Source: Paenibacillus sp. USDA918EY (GTDB taxonomy: Bacteria; Bacillota; Bacilli; Paenibacillales; Paenibacillaceae). Taken from it: a stretch of 64,000 nucleotides of DNA. The notes under the pieces were generated by a model that saw nothing but the letters and a program-made list of their open reading frames with translations, was not told the origin of the DNA and did no database searches. The translations under genes and the position numbers were made by a program. The stretch spans positions 89,194 to 153,193 of the forward strand of contig NZ_WTWY01000016.1 of assembly GCF_009870825.1 (NCBI RefSeq), read 5' to 3'. Positions 16,885-25,649 of the stretch are shown here, one piece after another (the first letter of the stretch is position 1; every line of letters starts with the position of its first letter).

Positions 16885-17577
16885 TCATAAATTAAACCGG
16901 TATCCGACTCCCCAAATCGTCTCGATGTACTGCGGCTTGGACGGGTCGGTTTCGATTTTTTCCCTTAATTTGCTTATATAAACAGTCACCGTGGCATTAT
17001 CGCTCAATGCGTCCAGACCCCAAATTTTCTCGAACAGTTCGTCTTTGCTGAACACCCGGTTCGGGTGAAGGGCAAGAAACAGCAGCAGGTCGTATTCTTT
17101 GGACGTTAAGGGAACTTCCGACTCGTTGACGAATACCTTTCGCGACATTTTATCGATCCGGATGCCCCTGACGCGGATTTCATCCTGATATCTCGCCCTG
17201 TAATCCGACGTTAAACGCTCGTAACGCGACAAATGCGCTTTCACCCTGGCGACCAGCTCCCCTACGCTAAAAGGTTTCGTGATATAATCGTCCGCCCCCA
17301 GCCCCAAACCGCGTATTTTATCGATGTCTTCTTTTTTGGCGGTCACCATCAAAATCGGAATGTTTTTCGCCTGGCGGACGCGCTTGCATATTTCGAATCC
17401 GTCCGTTTTCGGCAGCATCAAATCGAGGATGATCAAATCATATTCCTCTTCGAGTGCTTTTTTCAGGCCGGTATCCCCGCTTGCCGCAATTTCCACCCCA
17501 AAGCCGCCTGCTTCCAGGTAGTCCTTCTGCACTTCGGCAATGATGTCTTCGTCTTCAATGATCAAAATCCGCTTCAT
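16885..17577 (-). CDS. OmpR/PhoB-family response regulator
   Basis: This 230-residue regulator has a receiver domain (residues 1-115) with the acidic patch IIEDED, phosphoacceptor Asp52 in IILDLMLPKTDG, Thr in MVTAKKE and Lys in DYITKPFS. A C-terminal winged HTH follows (VPLTSKEYDLLLFLALHPNRVFSKDELFEKIWG...YISKLREKIE...WGVGYRF). The ATG overlaps the stop of the kinase gene (ATGA), so the two are translationally coupled. It is the last of five co-directional genes. Its likely binding site is the triple repeat at 21632-21659 in front of the first gene. Confidence 0.95.
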   Translation of the reverse strand: MKRILIIEDEDIIAEVQKDYLEAGGFGVEIAASGDTGLKKALEEEYDLIILDLMLPKTDGFEICKRVRQAKNIPILMVTAKKEDIDKIRGLGLGADDYITKPFSVGELVARVKAHLSRYERLTSDYRARYQDEIRVRGIRIDKMSRKVFVNESEVPLTSKEYDLLLFLALHPNRVFSKDELFEKIWGLDALSDNATVTVYISKLREKIETDPSKPQYIETIWGVGYRFNL

Positions 17578-19031
17578 GAGCGCTCACCACCATGACTTGT
17601 CTTTGGCAACGTAAAATAGATGCTTGTTCCTTCTCCGGCTTGGCTTTCCGCCCATACCTTTCCGCCTTGCCCCTCGACCATTTGCTTGACGATCGCAAGT
17701 CCGATGCCGCTGCCTCCGGTGTCCGTGTTCCTTGAAGGTTCCGCGCGGTAAAAACGGTCGAAAACATACGGCAGCGATTCCTTTTCAATGCCCGCGCCGT
17801 TATCCGTGATTTTGACCGTCGCCTCGCTTGCGCCGTCGAACAGTTCCAGCCTCATTTTTTTGTCCGCTTTGTCCAAATACTTCAAGCTGTTGTCGATGAT
17901 GTTCATGATAACCCTGCGCAGCTTCTCGCGGTCGGCAACCACCTGAACAGGCCCGCCGGCATTCGAAGAAAATCCGACCGCAACGCCTTCCAGGCGCGGA
18001 TCCAGCCGGAGCTCTTCGGCACAGTCGCGCATATACGCGGCAAGATCGACTTGTTCCAAATGGAACGGCAGCCGCTTCAAATCCAATTTCGAAAACAAAA
18101 GCAGCTCGTCGATGAGCCGATCCATATCATCCGTTTTTTTCGCGATCATTTCGATATATTTTTCCCGCTTCTCTCCTTCCGCAATGCCGTCCTGAATCCC
18201 TTCCACGCATGCTTTGATGCCGGTGATCGGCGTTTTCAGGTCGTGGGAAATGCTGGAGATCAGCTCTTTGCGGTTTTCTTCGTATTGCAGTTGCAAATGG
18301 ATCGACTCGTTCAACCGGAAACGCATTTCTTCAAAAGCCGCCCCCAGCTCCCCGATTTCGTCTTTCCGCTGCAGGTTCACCTCATGGCTGAGATCCCCTT
18401 CTTTGATTTGTACCGCGGCATGTTTTAAGGCATACAAAGGTCTGATCAGGTTTCGGGACATAAGAAAGGTTAAAATGCCGTTCGTTAACCCGATAACAAT
18501 AATCAGCGATAAAAGAAGAAGCGGAAAAAGCTTCCGAAACCCGGCCAACAGCGGCCTCATATCCGTAAGCAAATATACCTCCCCGCTGCTGCTGTCGGCA
18601 AACCCGATATCGAATTTCTGCACCGCAAAGCGGTTATTCCATTTGCCCTTGCCCCAATCATGTTCCGACGGTTCCACCTGTGTTTCCTGAAGCTTTTGAT
18701 ATAAATCCTTCTCGTCCACAAGAGAGGACGCGTACGTAATTTGTTGATTTTTGGTTACGACAAGTCCGACTTGCAGCCTTTTTAATTGTTCATCCGTCGA
18801 CGTTAAAAACTTCAGATCCGCAAACCGGTCGGGGTCCGTCCGTGCCATGAATTTTATGCCGGCAACCAGATCGCCGCGTTCGTTGGTCGTTTTCCAGAAG
18901 ACTTGATTCCCGCTCCCATCCGCATTTTTCAGAAACACGGAATAAAGCCCCAGGGCAACCAAAACGAACAGGATGACCGGAATAACCGTCATGGCGATAT
19001 AGGAAAGCAACAGTCTGGTCTTGATGGACAC
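17574..19031 (-). CDS. Membrane sensor histidine kinase
   Basis: This 485-residue kinase has TM1 at about residues 8-30, an extracytoplasmic sensor of about 137 residues, and TM2 at about 168-190. HAMP (FLMSRNLIRPLYAL...EGDLSHEV) follows, then HisKA with His263 in ISSISHDLKTP and an HATPase with NIIDNSLKY, DNGAGIE and GGSGIGLAIVKQ. The start is GTG 19031, preceded by GGAGA. The large external sensor distinguishes it from intramembrane-sensing BceS-type kinases, despite the adjacent ABC transporter. The signal is unknown; the secreted product of the operon is one candidate. Confidence 0.95.
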   Translation of the reverse strand: MSIKTRLLLSYIAMTVIPVILFVLVALGLYSVFLKNADGSGNQVFWKTTNERGDLVAGIKFMARTDPDRFADLKFLTSTDEQLKRLQVGLVVTKNQQITYASSLVDEKDLYQKLQETQVEPSEHDWGKGKWNNRFAVQKFDIGFADSSSGEVYLLTDMRPLLAGFRKLFPLLLLSLIIVIGLTNGILTFLMSRNLIRPLYALKHAAVQIKEGDLSHEVNLQRKDEIGELGAAFEEMRFRLNESIHLQLQYEENRKELISSISHDLKTPITGIKACVEGIQDGIAEGEKREKYIEMIAKKTDDMDRLIDELLLFSKLDLKRLPFHLEQVDLAAYMRDCAEELRLDPRLEGVAVGFSSNAGGPVQVVADREKLRRVIMNIIDNSLKYLDKADKKMRLELFDGASEATVKITDNGAGIEKESLPYVFDRFYRAEPSRNTDTGGSGIGLAIVKQMVEGQGGKVWAESQAGEGTSIYFTLPKTSHGGERS

Positions 19032-19043
19032 CGGGCATTCTCC

Positions 19044-19793
19044 TTACCATTGTTTTCGTTCGAACAGCAGCAGTCCCGCCGTATAAGCCATTATAATATA
19101 AGCGAGAAGAAAGAAAAATGAACTGAACAGTTTTCCGGCGGGAGCCACGCTTCCGGTCCACAGCACATGCCAATCCGAATAGGAAAAGACGGACCAGGCC
19201 GAAACTTGCGGCCAAATCAAAGGCAGCAGCTTGGCGGCCGCATAGACGAAAACGATCGTGGTCAACGCGCCGCTGCCGTTCCGGAAACATTGCGCGATAA
19301 ACACCGACAGCAAACCGATCGCCGCCATCGGCAGAAAAGCAGCCGGGTACGCTTTTACGCTGTCCGCAAAACCGCCGGTCATTCCGTCTCCCGCGATCGC
19401 CCATCCCGAAACGCTCGAAACGATCCAAAGCGCCGCCAAATAAATCGCTGCGTAAACCATGAGGGCAAGCACCTTGGCCGCAAACGCTTTGGCTCGCGTG
19501 ATAGGCCGAACGAGAACAAGCTTCATCGTGCGGGCAGCCGCTTCACCGGAAAAAGAATCGACGGCCGTGACGGACAACATCATCGGGAGCAGGAAAAACG
19601 TGAACAGATTCAGCATCAGCATCGGCAAATCCCCTCCAAGTCCCCAGACGACGCTCGTTTTGTTTTTGAGCAGGGAAAGCAGCAGGGTGGAAATGACCGG
19701 GATAAGGAGGGTAAGAAGCAAAAAGACTTTGGTTTTGCGCCTGCGCCATATTTTCTCGATTTCATTGATCGTATTTGCCTTTAAACTATGCAT
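19044..19793 (-). CDS. ABC transporter permease (ABC-2 / BcrB type)
   Basis: This 249-residue integral membrane protein has six predicted helices, beginning with an amphipathic N-terminus (IEKIWRRRKTKVFLLLTLLIPV) and containing the loop ARTMKLVLVRPITRAKAFAAKV, typical of ABC-2 permeases in bacitracin- and gliding-type exporters. I place the start at ATG 19793; it overlaps the ATPase stop by 8 nt (ATGCATAG). The longer frame to 19871 lies inside the ATPase gene. It pairs with that ATPase. Confidence 0.88.
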   Translation of the reverse strand: MHSLKANTINEIEKIWRRRKTKVFLLLTLLIPVISTLLLSLLKNKTSVVWGLGGDLPMLMLNLFTFFLLPMMLSVTAVDSFSGEAAARTMKLVLVRPITRAKAFAAKVLALMVYAAIYLAALWIVSSVSGWAIAGDGMTGGFADSVKAYPAAFLPMAAIGLLSVFIAQCFRNGSGALTTIVFVYAAAKLLPLIWPQVSAWSVFSYSDWHVLWTGSVAPAGKLFSSFFFLLAYIIMAYTAGLLLFERKQW

Positions 19794-20523
19794 GTTGTTT
19801 CGCGTCCTTTTCCTCTTGGATTTGGGCCAGAACGAATTGCTCAAGCGTAGTTCCGCCCTGCAGCAATTCATCCACGTTCCCGGTGCGGATCAGGCTTCCG
19901 TTATGCATAATCCCGATCTTATTTGCGATCATGCCGAGGTCGTGCATCAGATGGCTCGCAATCAAAAACGTAATTCCCTGCTCCTTGGACAGCCGCAAAA
20001 TCGTATTCCGCACATCGGCCATCCCTTCGATATCGAGGCCATTGGCCGGTTCGTCCAACAGGACCAGCTCGGGGTTCGACAGCAGCGCCGATGCCAGCCC
20101 CAACCGCTGTTTCATGCCCAGCGAATATCCGCTTACCCGTTCATGTTTGTATGGGGCAAGGCCGACCTGCTCAAGCACCTGATCCATTCTCGTTTTCGGC
20201 AGCTCCCTGTAAAACCGGGCGGACAGCTTCAAGTTATCGTACGCGCTCATATATTCATAAGCATCCGCCGTTTCAATCAGGCAGCCGACGCGGCCCATCG
20301 CCTGTTCGAAAGCCTCCGCCACCGGATGCCCGAAGATGCGGACGTTTCCTTCATCCGGACGAATCAAACCCAAGATGATTTTGAGCACCGTCGTTTTGCC
20401 TGCGCCGTTCGGACCGATAAAACCGAATATATCCCCCTTCATCACGTCAAAGCTGACATTGCGGACGCCGCGCCCGTTCGAATAACGTTTGGTCACATCT
20501 TGCACTTCCAGCAATGTATCCAT
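19786..20523 (-). CDS. ABC transporter ATPase (BcrA-like)
   Basis: This 245-residue ATP-binding subunit has Walker A GPNGAGKTT at about residues 38-46, a Q loop, the signature YSLGMKQRLGLA, Walker B LVLLDEPANGLD and the switch His in IASHLMHD. It is closest in style to BcrA/YxlF exporters. AAGGAG lies 8 nt before the ATG. It sits between the secreted-protein gene and its permease in the five-gene operon. Confidence 0.93.
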   Translation of the reverse strand: MDTLLEVQDVTKRYSNGRGVRNVSFDVMKGDIFGFIGPNGAGKTTVLKIILGLIRPDEGNVRIFGHPVAEAFEQAMGRVGCLIETADAYEYMSAYDNLKLSARFYRELPKTRMDQVLEQVGLAPYKHERVSGYSLGMKQRLGLASALLSNPELVLLDEPANGLDIEGMADVRNTILRLSKEQGITFLIASHLMHDLGMIANKIGIMHNGSLIRTGNVDELLQGGTTLEQFVLAQIQEEKDAKQHA

Positions 20524-20604
20524 ATTCGATCACTCCTTTAGAAGAAACGCTTCAATGCGAAAGGCAACGGGGCGGTTTGCCGCCGCCCCCGGTTGCCTTG
20601 CCCC

Positions 20605-21516
20605 TTAGTGATGCCAGCCCCGCTTTGGCCCGTCGCCTTGCATTTCCTTAATCGGTTTCCCCGTCAAATCCACACGGTCCGGAGTCGTTTGGTTGTAATC
20701 CGAAAGGCCGATATGAATTTGAACGGAAAGATCATGTTTTTTGCCTGTGTCATCCGTGCCGGTAATGCTGATTTCCGCCGTCTGCCGTTCAAGAATTTGA
20801 TCCGGATTGATCTTGGCGTCGAAATTGATTTGTTCAACCTGGATATGGTCGGTCAGCTTCGGAAGGCTGGGATGCCATTCGGAAGACGGATGTGAAACCC
20901 CAGCATCCTGTTTCCAGCTTTTATGTTCCCAATCCCCGCTGCCGGCCTTGGATGCGACCAAAGATCCGAGCGCGTTGACGACGGCGGGAATTTGGCTTCC
21001 GGAAAGATGCAGCTCGGCCTGCTTGCTTCCGTCCGATTCATTTTCAACCGTGGCGAGATTCCGGATGTTCCCCATGAGCGCGTCGACCACCTGCTCGGCC
21101 GCTTTCGGCATGCCTGGGGCTGCATCCGTGCCGTCTTGATGCTGCCATTTGGCAGCATTTTGCGCCACGACCCGATATTCCTCTTGATCCCCGCTTTTGA
21201 AAATCATCTTGCCGTCCTGCCTGAACGCCTGCATCTCGTGAGTCTGTTTGCCGTCATTCATTGAACCGGACATGCTCATCGTTTGCAGCTTATGATTCAT
21301 TTTGATGACCGCCGCGCCCGACAGCACTTTCGTTCCGTTATCGGTCACGGTCACGTCCACATGGGAAGTCATGCTTTGCACCGTTTTCGTGTTTTTTACC
21401 GCCGTTTTGTATGCGTCATAACCCGAAGTGCCCGCCATCGCCGAAAAACCGCTGGAAAGCAGCATGACGGCGCCCAAGCCGAAACCGGCTGCAACAGGTA
21501 ACCATTTTTTTCTCAT
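20605..21516 (-). CDS. Secreted protein of unknown function, first gene of the operon
   Basis: This 303-residue protein has a clear signal peptide (MRKKWLPVAAGFGLGAVML...SAMAG, about residues 1-29) and no lipobox Cys. The rest is rich in beta-prone segments (SHVDVTVTDNGTKVLSGAAVI, MSMSGSMNDGKQTHEM) and ends in PKRGWHH. The repeated amphipathic strands suggest a LolA-like curved sheet, but I recognise no named family. GGAGA precedes the ATG. As the first gene of an operon with an exporter and a kinase that has an external sensor, it may bind the signal or the transported compound; that is inference. Confidence 0.75.
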   Translation of the reverse strand: MRKKWLPVAAGFGLGAVMLLSSGFSAMAGTSGYDAYKTAVKNTKTVQSMTSHVDVTVTDNGTKVLSGAAVIKMNHKLQTMSMSGSMNDGKQTHEMQAFRQDGKMIFKSGDQEEYRVVAQNAAKWQHQDGTDAAPGMPKAAEQVVDALMGNIRNLATVENESDGSKQAELHLSGSQIPAVVNALGSLVASKAGSGDWEHKSWKQDAGVSHPSSEWHPSLPKLTDHIQVEQINFDAKINPDQILERQTAEISITGTDDTGKKHDLSVQIHIGLSDYNQTTPDRVDLTGKPIKEMQGDGPKRGWHH

Positions 21517-21616
21517 CGCTATTCTCCGTTTACGTTGTATTCGAAAGCTACCGGCCGGCTGCGAATGTTTATTACCTCACCTCCATGATCCGATTTGCCG
21601 AAGCCTTCTGTCATTC

Positions 21617-21659
21617 ATCATATCCGCCAGGTCTAAAACGCCTCTAAATCAAATCTAAA
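21617..21659 (-). promoter_or_regulatory. Three 11-bp-spaced direct repeats and -10 box
   Basis: On minus, TTTAGA occurs at 21659-21654, 21648-21643 and 21637-21632, each copy 11 bp from the next. A TATGAT -10 hexamer at 21622-21617 follows 9 bp later, and no good -35 is present. Tandem hexamers with an 11-bp period are typical of OmpR/PhoB-family regulators at activated promoters. The operon ends in such a regulator. Confidence 0.65.
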
Positions 21660-21722
21660 AAAAGTATAAAAACGAAAATCGAAATTCAGTAACCCGGCGA
21701 ATCAAAGGATATGTAACTAAAA

Positions 21723-21760
21723 CAAAAAACACCGTCCGGTTCGAACGATGTTAAAAGCAG
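21723..21760 (-). terminator. Terminator of the TetR gene
   Basis: AACACCGT pairs with ACGATGTT, and a TTTTTTGTTTT tract follows on minus, directly after the TetR stop at 21776. Confidence 0.8.
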
Positions 21761-21775
21761 TTCCTCTTCAGGCCG

Positions 21776-22366
21776 TTATTTTGTTAAAAAACGCATTAAC
21801 GTATCGGCATCCGGAAGTCCGTATTTTTCATCACCCTCGTCTTGCACGATGAGGCTGTTCAAGATGGTCAAATACCAGGACAGTATTTTCCGTGGATCTC
21901 CGGGGGAAAACTCGCCCAATTCCTGTCCCTTCATAAAAACGGGAACCAGCAGATCCGTCATCATGCCGGGCGGAAGCTGCGCAAAGATCTGTCTGGCCTC
22001 CTCCGGAATATCGTCCGCCTTGCGGGCCCGTTCGATGAACATGAACGAATATTTATCCTGCGGATTCAGCATGTTTTCGGTTAAGCTTCGGATTTGCTCA
22101 TAAGGGGTGCCGGGCACATGTTGTGCTTCATCAAGCTCCCGCTTCGCTTCTTCCATCAACTCCTGGATAAGCGTAATAAACAGTTCGTCTTTGGACTGAA
22201 AATACCGGTAGATAAGCCCTTCGCTGATCCCCGCTTCTTTGGCGATGCTGCTTGTTTTTGTTCCTTTGTATCCACGGCGGGCAAATTCTTTAAGCGCCGC
22301 TTGCTTGATTTGCTCCCTGCGTTCGTCGCGGATTTGATCGAGCTGCTGTCTGTTTAATGGAGACAA
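21776..22366 (-). CDS. TetR/AcrR-family regulator
   Basis: This protein of about 196 residues has a TetR HTH (QIKQAALKEFARRGYKGTKTSSIAKEAGISEGLIYRYFQSKDELF, about residues 18-62) and a helical ligand domain. I place the start at TTG 22366, 9 nt after GGAGG; the GTG at 22375 is too close to the same site. It lies 45 nt after the hydrolase gene on the same strand, so it is probably co-transcribed with it from the promoter that carries the palindrome at 23509-23523. Confidence 0.88.
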   Translation of the reverse strand: MSPLNRQQLDQIRDERREQIKQAALKEFARRGYKGTKTSSIAKEAGISEGLIYRYFQSKDELFITLIQELMEEAKRELDEAQHVPGTPYEQIRSLTENMLNPQDKYSFMFIERARKADDIPEEARQIFAQLPPGMMTDLLVPVFMKGQELGEFSPGDPRKILSWYLTILNSLIVQDEGDEKYGLPDADTLMRFLTK

Positions 22367-22411
22367 TGGTTTCACCCTCCGGATATTACAAAAATTATGT
22401 CCATTATACCA

Positions 22412-23485
22412 TTAAACGGGTATAGGGATGTCTTTCTGAGCCCAAGCTGCCGGAACCGCAAGCGGCCGCACTCTCGTGATCAGCTCCTCCAGAAACTGGT
22501 CGGCCCGGGCAAAACATGCGAGATGGCCCGCGCTTCGGATGAGGGCGAATTCTTTCCGGGGAGCTTGAAGCTCGTCGTAAAAAGTCTTTGCCAGTTCCGT
22601 CGGGGTGATGATGTCCGAATCTCCTTGAAAAATGAAGACCGGCAGCTCGAACCGCATCCCTTCTTTTGTAAAGTCCATGCGCATCATTTCATGGAACAGA
22701 TGGCCCAGTGTAAAACTCATCCCTTTAAAAATATCCATCATGTCGCGTATTTGATGCTCCGGGGAAGATAGCATGGAAGGCATAATGAGGTCGGTAATCA
22801 TGTTCGGTACATTTTGAATCGATTTGACGAGTACGCGATTTCTTTTGTCGTAATCATGGCGGCTCCAGCTGGAGGGATCCGGACCCATTTTTTCAAGCAG
22901 CTTCACGCCCTTGGCATTTCCGGCTGCCCGGACCGCTTGAAGGGATATTTCATACATCCGGTCGGGATGCCCGGGGACATTTTGATCCGTGCCGACATAG
23001 GCGTAAAAAAGGGCCGGGCGATGTTGTGCCATTCTGACGCCAATCAGGCTGCCGACAGAGCTTCCGATGAGAATGAGTTTGGAATGGCCAAGCTTCCCCA
23101 GCAGGTACTCCGTCACTTCAATCCCATCCGCCGCCAGCAGATCGAACGTAATCGTTCCGCTGCCTTCCTTGCCGTTTAGGCCGAAGGTTTTCCCCGCTCC
23201 CCGCTGATCCCATTGAACGACAGTAAAATGCTTCTCCCATGCGCGGAGCAACGGACTGAAAATGGAATACGGGGAAGCCGGGCCACCGTGGATGAACAGT
23301 AAAATCGGGTTGCTCCGGTCTTCCCCGCGGATCGTGATCCATTGATCGATGCCGCCGATGGGGACGTACCGGCTTTCAACGATTTTGTTCGGCGTGTTGA
23401 TTTGCAGCGCTTTTGCATGGTTGCTCCGGTTTCTTTTACGAAAAAACATTTGGTTTAGCATATGATTTTGTTTCATATTTGACAT
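22412..23485 (-). CDS. Alpha/beta hydrolase (proline-iminopeptidase-like)
   Basis: This protein of about 357 residues has HGGPASPYSIF (oxyanion region), WDQRGAGKTFG, the nucleophile elbow GSSVGSLIG, the acid in FQGDSDIITP and His in SAGHLACFARADQFLEEL. HGGPG...DQRGAG is the signature of the proline iminopeptidase group. The start is probably ATG 23485; ATG 23476 is an alternative, and the frame to 23527 overlaps the operator. It is the first gene of a two-gene unit with TetR. Confidence 0.85.
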   Translation of the reverse strand: MSNMKQNHMLNQMFFRKRNRSNHAKALQINTPNKIVESRYVPIGGIDQWITIRGEDRSNPILLFIHGGPASPYSIFSPLLRAWEKHFTVVQWDQRGAGKTFGLNGKEGSGTITFDLLAADGIEVTEYLLGKLGHSKLILIGSSVGSLIGVRMAQHRPALFYAYVGTDQNVPGHPDRMYEISLQAVRAAGNAKGVKLLEKMGPDPSSWSRHDYDKRNRVLVKSIQNVPNMITDLIMPSMLSSPEHQIRDMMDIFKGMSFTLGHLFHEMMRMDFTKEGMRFELPVFIFQGDSDIITPTELAKTFYDELQAPRKEFALIRSAGHLACFARADQFLEELITRVRPLAVPAAWAQKDIPIPV

Positions 23486-23508
23486 GCCCCGCTTTCGTTT
23501 ATGATGAG

Positions 23509-23557
23509 TGAGTAACTTACTCATCAATAGAATGAGTCATTTTCATCTTTCTGTCAA
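23509..23557 (-). promoter_or_regulatory. Promoter and palindromic operator of the hydrolase-tetR unit
   Basis: On minus, TTGACA (23557-23552) is followed after 17 nt by CATTCT (23534-23529), a weak -10. Just downstream is the perfect dyad TGAGTAA-C-TTACTCA (23509-23523), and a half site TGAGTCA lies between them. The location over the transcription start suits repression by the TetR protein of the same unit. Confidence 0.6.
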
Positions 23558-23580
23558 TGGTTTATTTTCATGCCAACGAA

Positions 23581-23627
23581 AAAACCGAGGAAAACGGGAA
23601 GAAAACCTCCACGTTTCACTCGGTTTT
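23581..23627. terminator. Bidirectional hairpin terminator
   Basis: AAAACCGAG (23581-23589) pairs with CTCGGTTTT (23619-23627), with A- and T-rich flanks. It separates the aldo-keto reductase from the hydrolase promoter. Confidence 0.7.
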
Positions 23628-23732
23628 TATAGTCTATCGCGTTCCATCAACCCATTGTTTTCTTCGTCGGCTTTCAGCAGCTCGTTGAAGCTTTGGTTAA
23701 TCCCTATTCAGCGCTTCACTTCACTCCCCGCA

Positions 23733-24752
23733 TCAAGGATGCTTCCGAACAATCGATTCATCCTCTTCCATAAACGGCCAAGTCAAATATTCCGCCGGTA
23801 GCTTGCTGACCTCGTCGAGGCGGGCCAATTCGTCCTTCGTCAACTCAATGTCGCTGGCCGCAAGATTGTCTTGAAGCTGATCCGGCCGCTTCGCGCCGAC
23901 GATGACGCTGGTCACCGCAGGCTGATGGAGCACCCAGGCCAAAGCGATCCGGGCAACGGTGGATTCCCGCTCTCTCGCAATTTCCTCCAGCACGTCGATG
24001 ATGCGATAGGATTTGTCCAGGTCAACCGGCGGAAATGAAAATTTCGTATGCCGATCTTCTCCCTTTCCCGGGCGGCTGGGGGAGTATTTGCCCGACAGGA
24101 ATCCGCCCGCGAGCGGACTCCAGACCAATAGCCCCATGTTCTGATCCTTCAGGACGGGGATAATTTCCCTTTCGATTTCCCGGCCGGCCAGGGAGTAATA
24201 CAATTGGCTGCTCTTGAATTCATGAAGGCCAAGCTGCCGGGAGATGCCGCGCGTCTTCATCGTTTCCCAACCCGTCATATTGGAAGCGCCGATGTACCGC
24301 ACTTTGCCGCTCCGGACCAAATCGTCCAACGCCCGCAGCGTATCTTCCCAATCGGTCAGCTGATCCGGATTGTGGATTTGATACAGATCGATATAATCGG
24401 TCCCCAGCCGTTTCAGACTTTCCTCCACCTGACGGATGATATGGAGCCGGGATAAGCCGATATCGTTCGGGCCGCTTCCCGTACGTCCCCTCACCTTCGT
24501 GGCGATAATCACGTCCTGCCGTTTTTTGCCGAGCGCTTTGCCGAGGATTTCTTCGGATCGTCCGCCGGCATAAATATTCGACGTATCAAAAAAATTGACG
24601 CCCGCCTCCAGTGCCTGCCCGACGAGCACGGAAGCCTCCTTTTCGTCGAGCGAGCCGAAAACGCCCCACTGTTCTCCGCCGCCGAAGGTCATGGTACCGA
24701 GCCCGATTTCCGACACAAGCACGCCGGTATTGCCGAGTAAATTATATTTCAT
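23733..24752 (-). CDS. Aldo/keto reductase
   Basis: This 339-residue TIM-barrel NADPH oxidoreductase of the AKR family starts MKYNLLGNTGVLVSEIGLGTM. The catalytic tetrad lies in FFDTSNIYAGG (Asp, Tyr), IIATKVRG (Lys) and DLYQIHNPD (His). The cofactor site is near TSVIVGAKRPDQLQDNL. GGAGG precedes the ATG. It is a single gene divergent from the SigZ gene, with no clue to its substrate. Confidence 0.93.
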   Translation of the reverse strand: MKYNLLGNTGVLVSEIGLGTMTFGGGEQWGVFGSLDEKEASVLVGQALEAGVNFFDTSNIYAGGRSEEILGKALGKKRQDVIIATKVRGRTGSGPNDIGLSRLHIIRQVEESLKRLGTDYIDLYQIHNPDQLTDWEDTLRALDDLVRSGKVRYIGASNMTGWETMKTRGISRQLGLHEFKSSQLYYSLAGREIEREIIPVLKDQNMGLLVWSPLAGGFLSGKYSPSRPGKGEDRHTKFSFPPVDLDKSYRIIDVLEEIARERESTVARIALAWVLHQPAVTSVIVGAKRPDQLQDNLAASDIELTKDELARLDEVSKLPAEYLTWPFMEEDESIVRKHP

Positions 24753-24869
24753 CTTTTATTTCCTCCTGGTTTTGTTTTATATTGATGGAGACGGAGGCAC
24801 GAATAAAAAGACGCAAAAAATAAGCGGTTCAAACAAAAAAAATTTCCGATGGATACAGGGGTGAGCAAT

Positions 24870-25505
24870 ATGTCCGATCGCATCGAAACCAAAACCCCAG
24901 CCCGCACGGCAGAATCCATCACGCCGGAAATGCTGTGGGAACAATATCACGGCCCGATTTTGGGCTACGTCAAACAAAAAACGAATCGCCATCCGGACGC
25001 CGAAGATATTGTGCAAACGGTGTTTATAAAGGCTTATCGCCATCTGCCGCAGCTTCAGGACAAAACCAAGCTCCGGGCCTGGCTGTTTCAAATTGCGCGA
25101 AACGCGATCGCGGACCATTTCCGCAAGGAAAAGCCGACCGACGAACTGCCTGACCATATGCCCGATCCGGAGTCGTCAGCGCCCGACGGTTATTCGGAAG
25201 AAGCCATTGCCGGCATGAAGGGCGTATTTCCTTATTTGCCCGATAAATACCGGGAAGCCTTGGAATTGTCCGAATTGAAGGGAATGTCTCAAAAAGAGCT
25301 TGGCGAGCGTCTGGGCATTTCCTATTCAGGCGCTAAATCCAGGGTCCAACGCGGCAGGGAGATGGTTCGTGATTTGATGAACAGCTGCTGCGAAATCCAA
25401 ACCGACCGATACGGCAACATCATCGACTATCGCACCGTACTGCCGAAGCCGGTCGTTTACGGACGAGGGCAAAAAGAGGCATTACGGTGCTGCACCCGGT
25501 CTTGA
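24870..25505 (+). CDS. sigZ: SigZ-type ECF RNA polymerase sigma factor
   Basis: This 211-residue sigma-70-family protein has region 2 (LGYVKQKTNRHPDAEDIVQTVFIKAYRHL) and region 4 (LPDKYREALELSELKGMSQKELGERLGISYSGAKSRVQRGREMV). A C-terminal Cys pair plus RYGNIIDYR is typical of SigZ rather than SigW/SigX. The ATG at 24870 follows AGGGGTG; an upstream ATG at 24849 precedes that site. No anti-sigma gene is adjacent, as is usual for SigZ. Confidence 0.88.
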   Translation: MSDRIETKTPARTAESITPEMLWEQYHGPILGYVKQKTNRHPDAEDIVQTVFIKAYRHLPQLQDKTKLRAWLFQIARNAIADHFRKEKPTDELPDHMPDPESSAPDGYSEEAIAGMKGVFPYLPDKYREALELSELKGMSQKELGERLGISYSGAKSRVQRGREMVRDLMNSCCEIQTDRYGNIIDYRTVLPKPVVYGRGQKEALRCCTRS

Positions 25506-25534
25506 TCAGAAGCAGACTCAAGGTTATGAAATGG

Positions 25535-25561
25535 CACGCCATATACGGCGTGTTTTTTTTA
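25535..25561 (+). terminator. Terminator of the SigZ gene
   Basis: CACGCC-ATATAC-GGCGTG (25535-25552) is followed by TTTTTTTT. Confidence 0.9.
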
Positions 25562-25649
25562 TTCTCCGATGGGAGGATAAATTTCCCATAATGTCGAATG
25601 GTACAAGGATTTGTAAAATAAAATCGACCGCAAAAGAGGGGTTATCAAC

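Noticed and set aside
19459..20541. 360-codon plus-strand open frame opposite the ABC genes
   Set aside because: It runs across two minus-strand genes that carry complete ABC motifs; no start signal.
16885..21516. Bacitracin-type BceRS-BceAB module
   Set aside because: The kinase has a large external sensor, and the permease is a six-helix ABC-2 type rather than the ten-helix BceB type.
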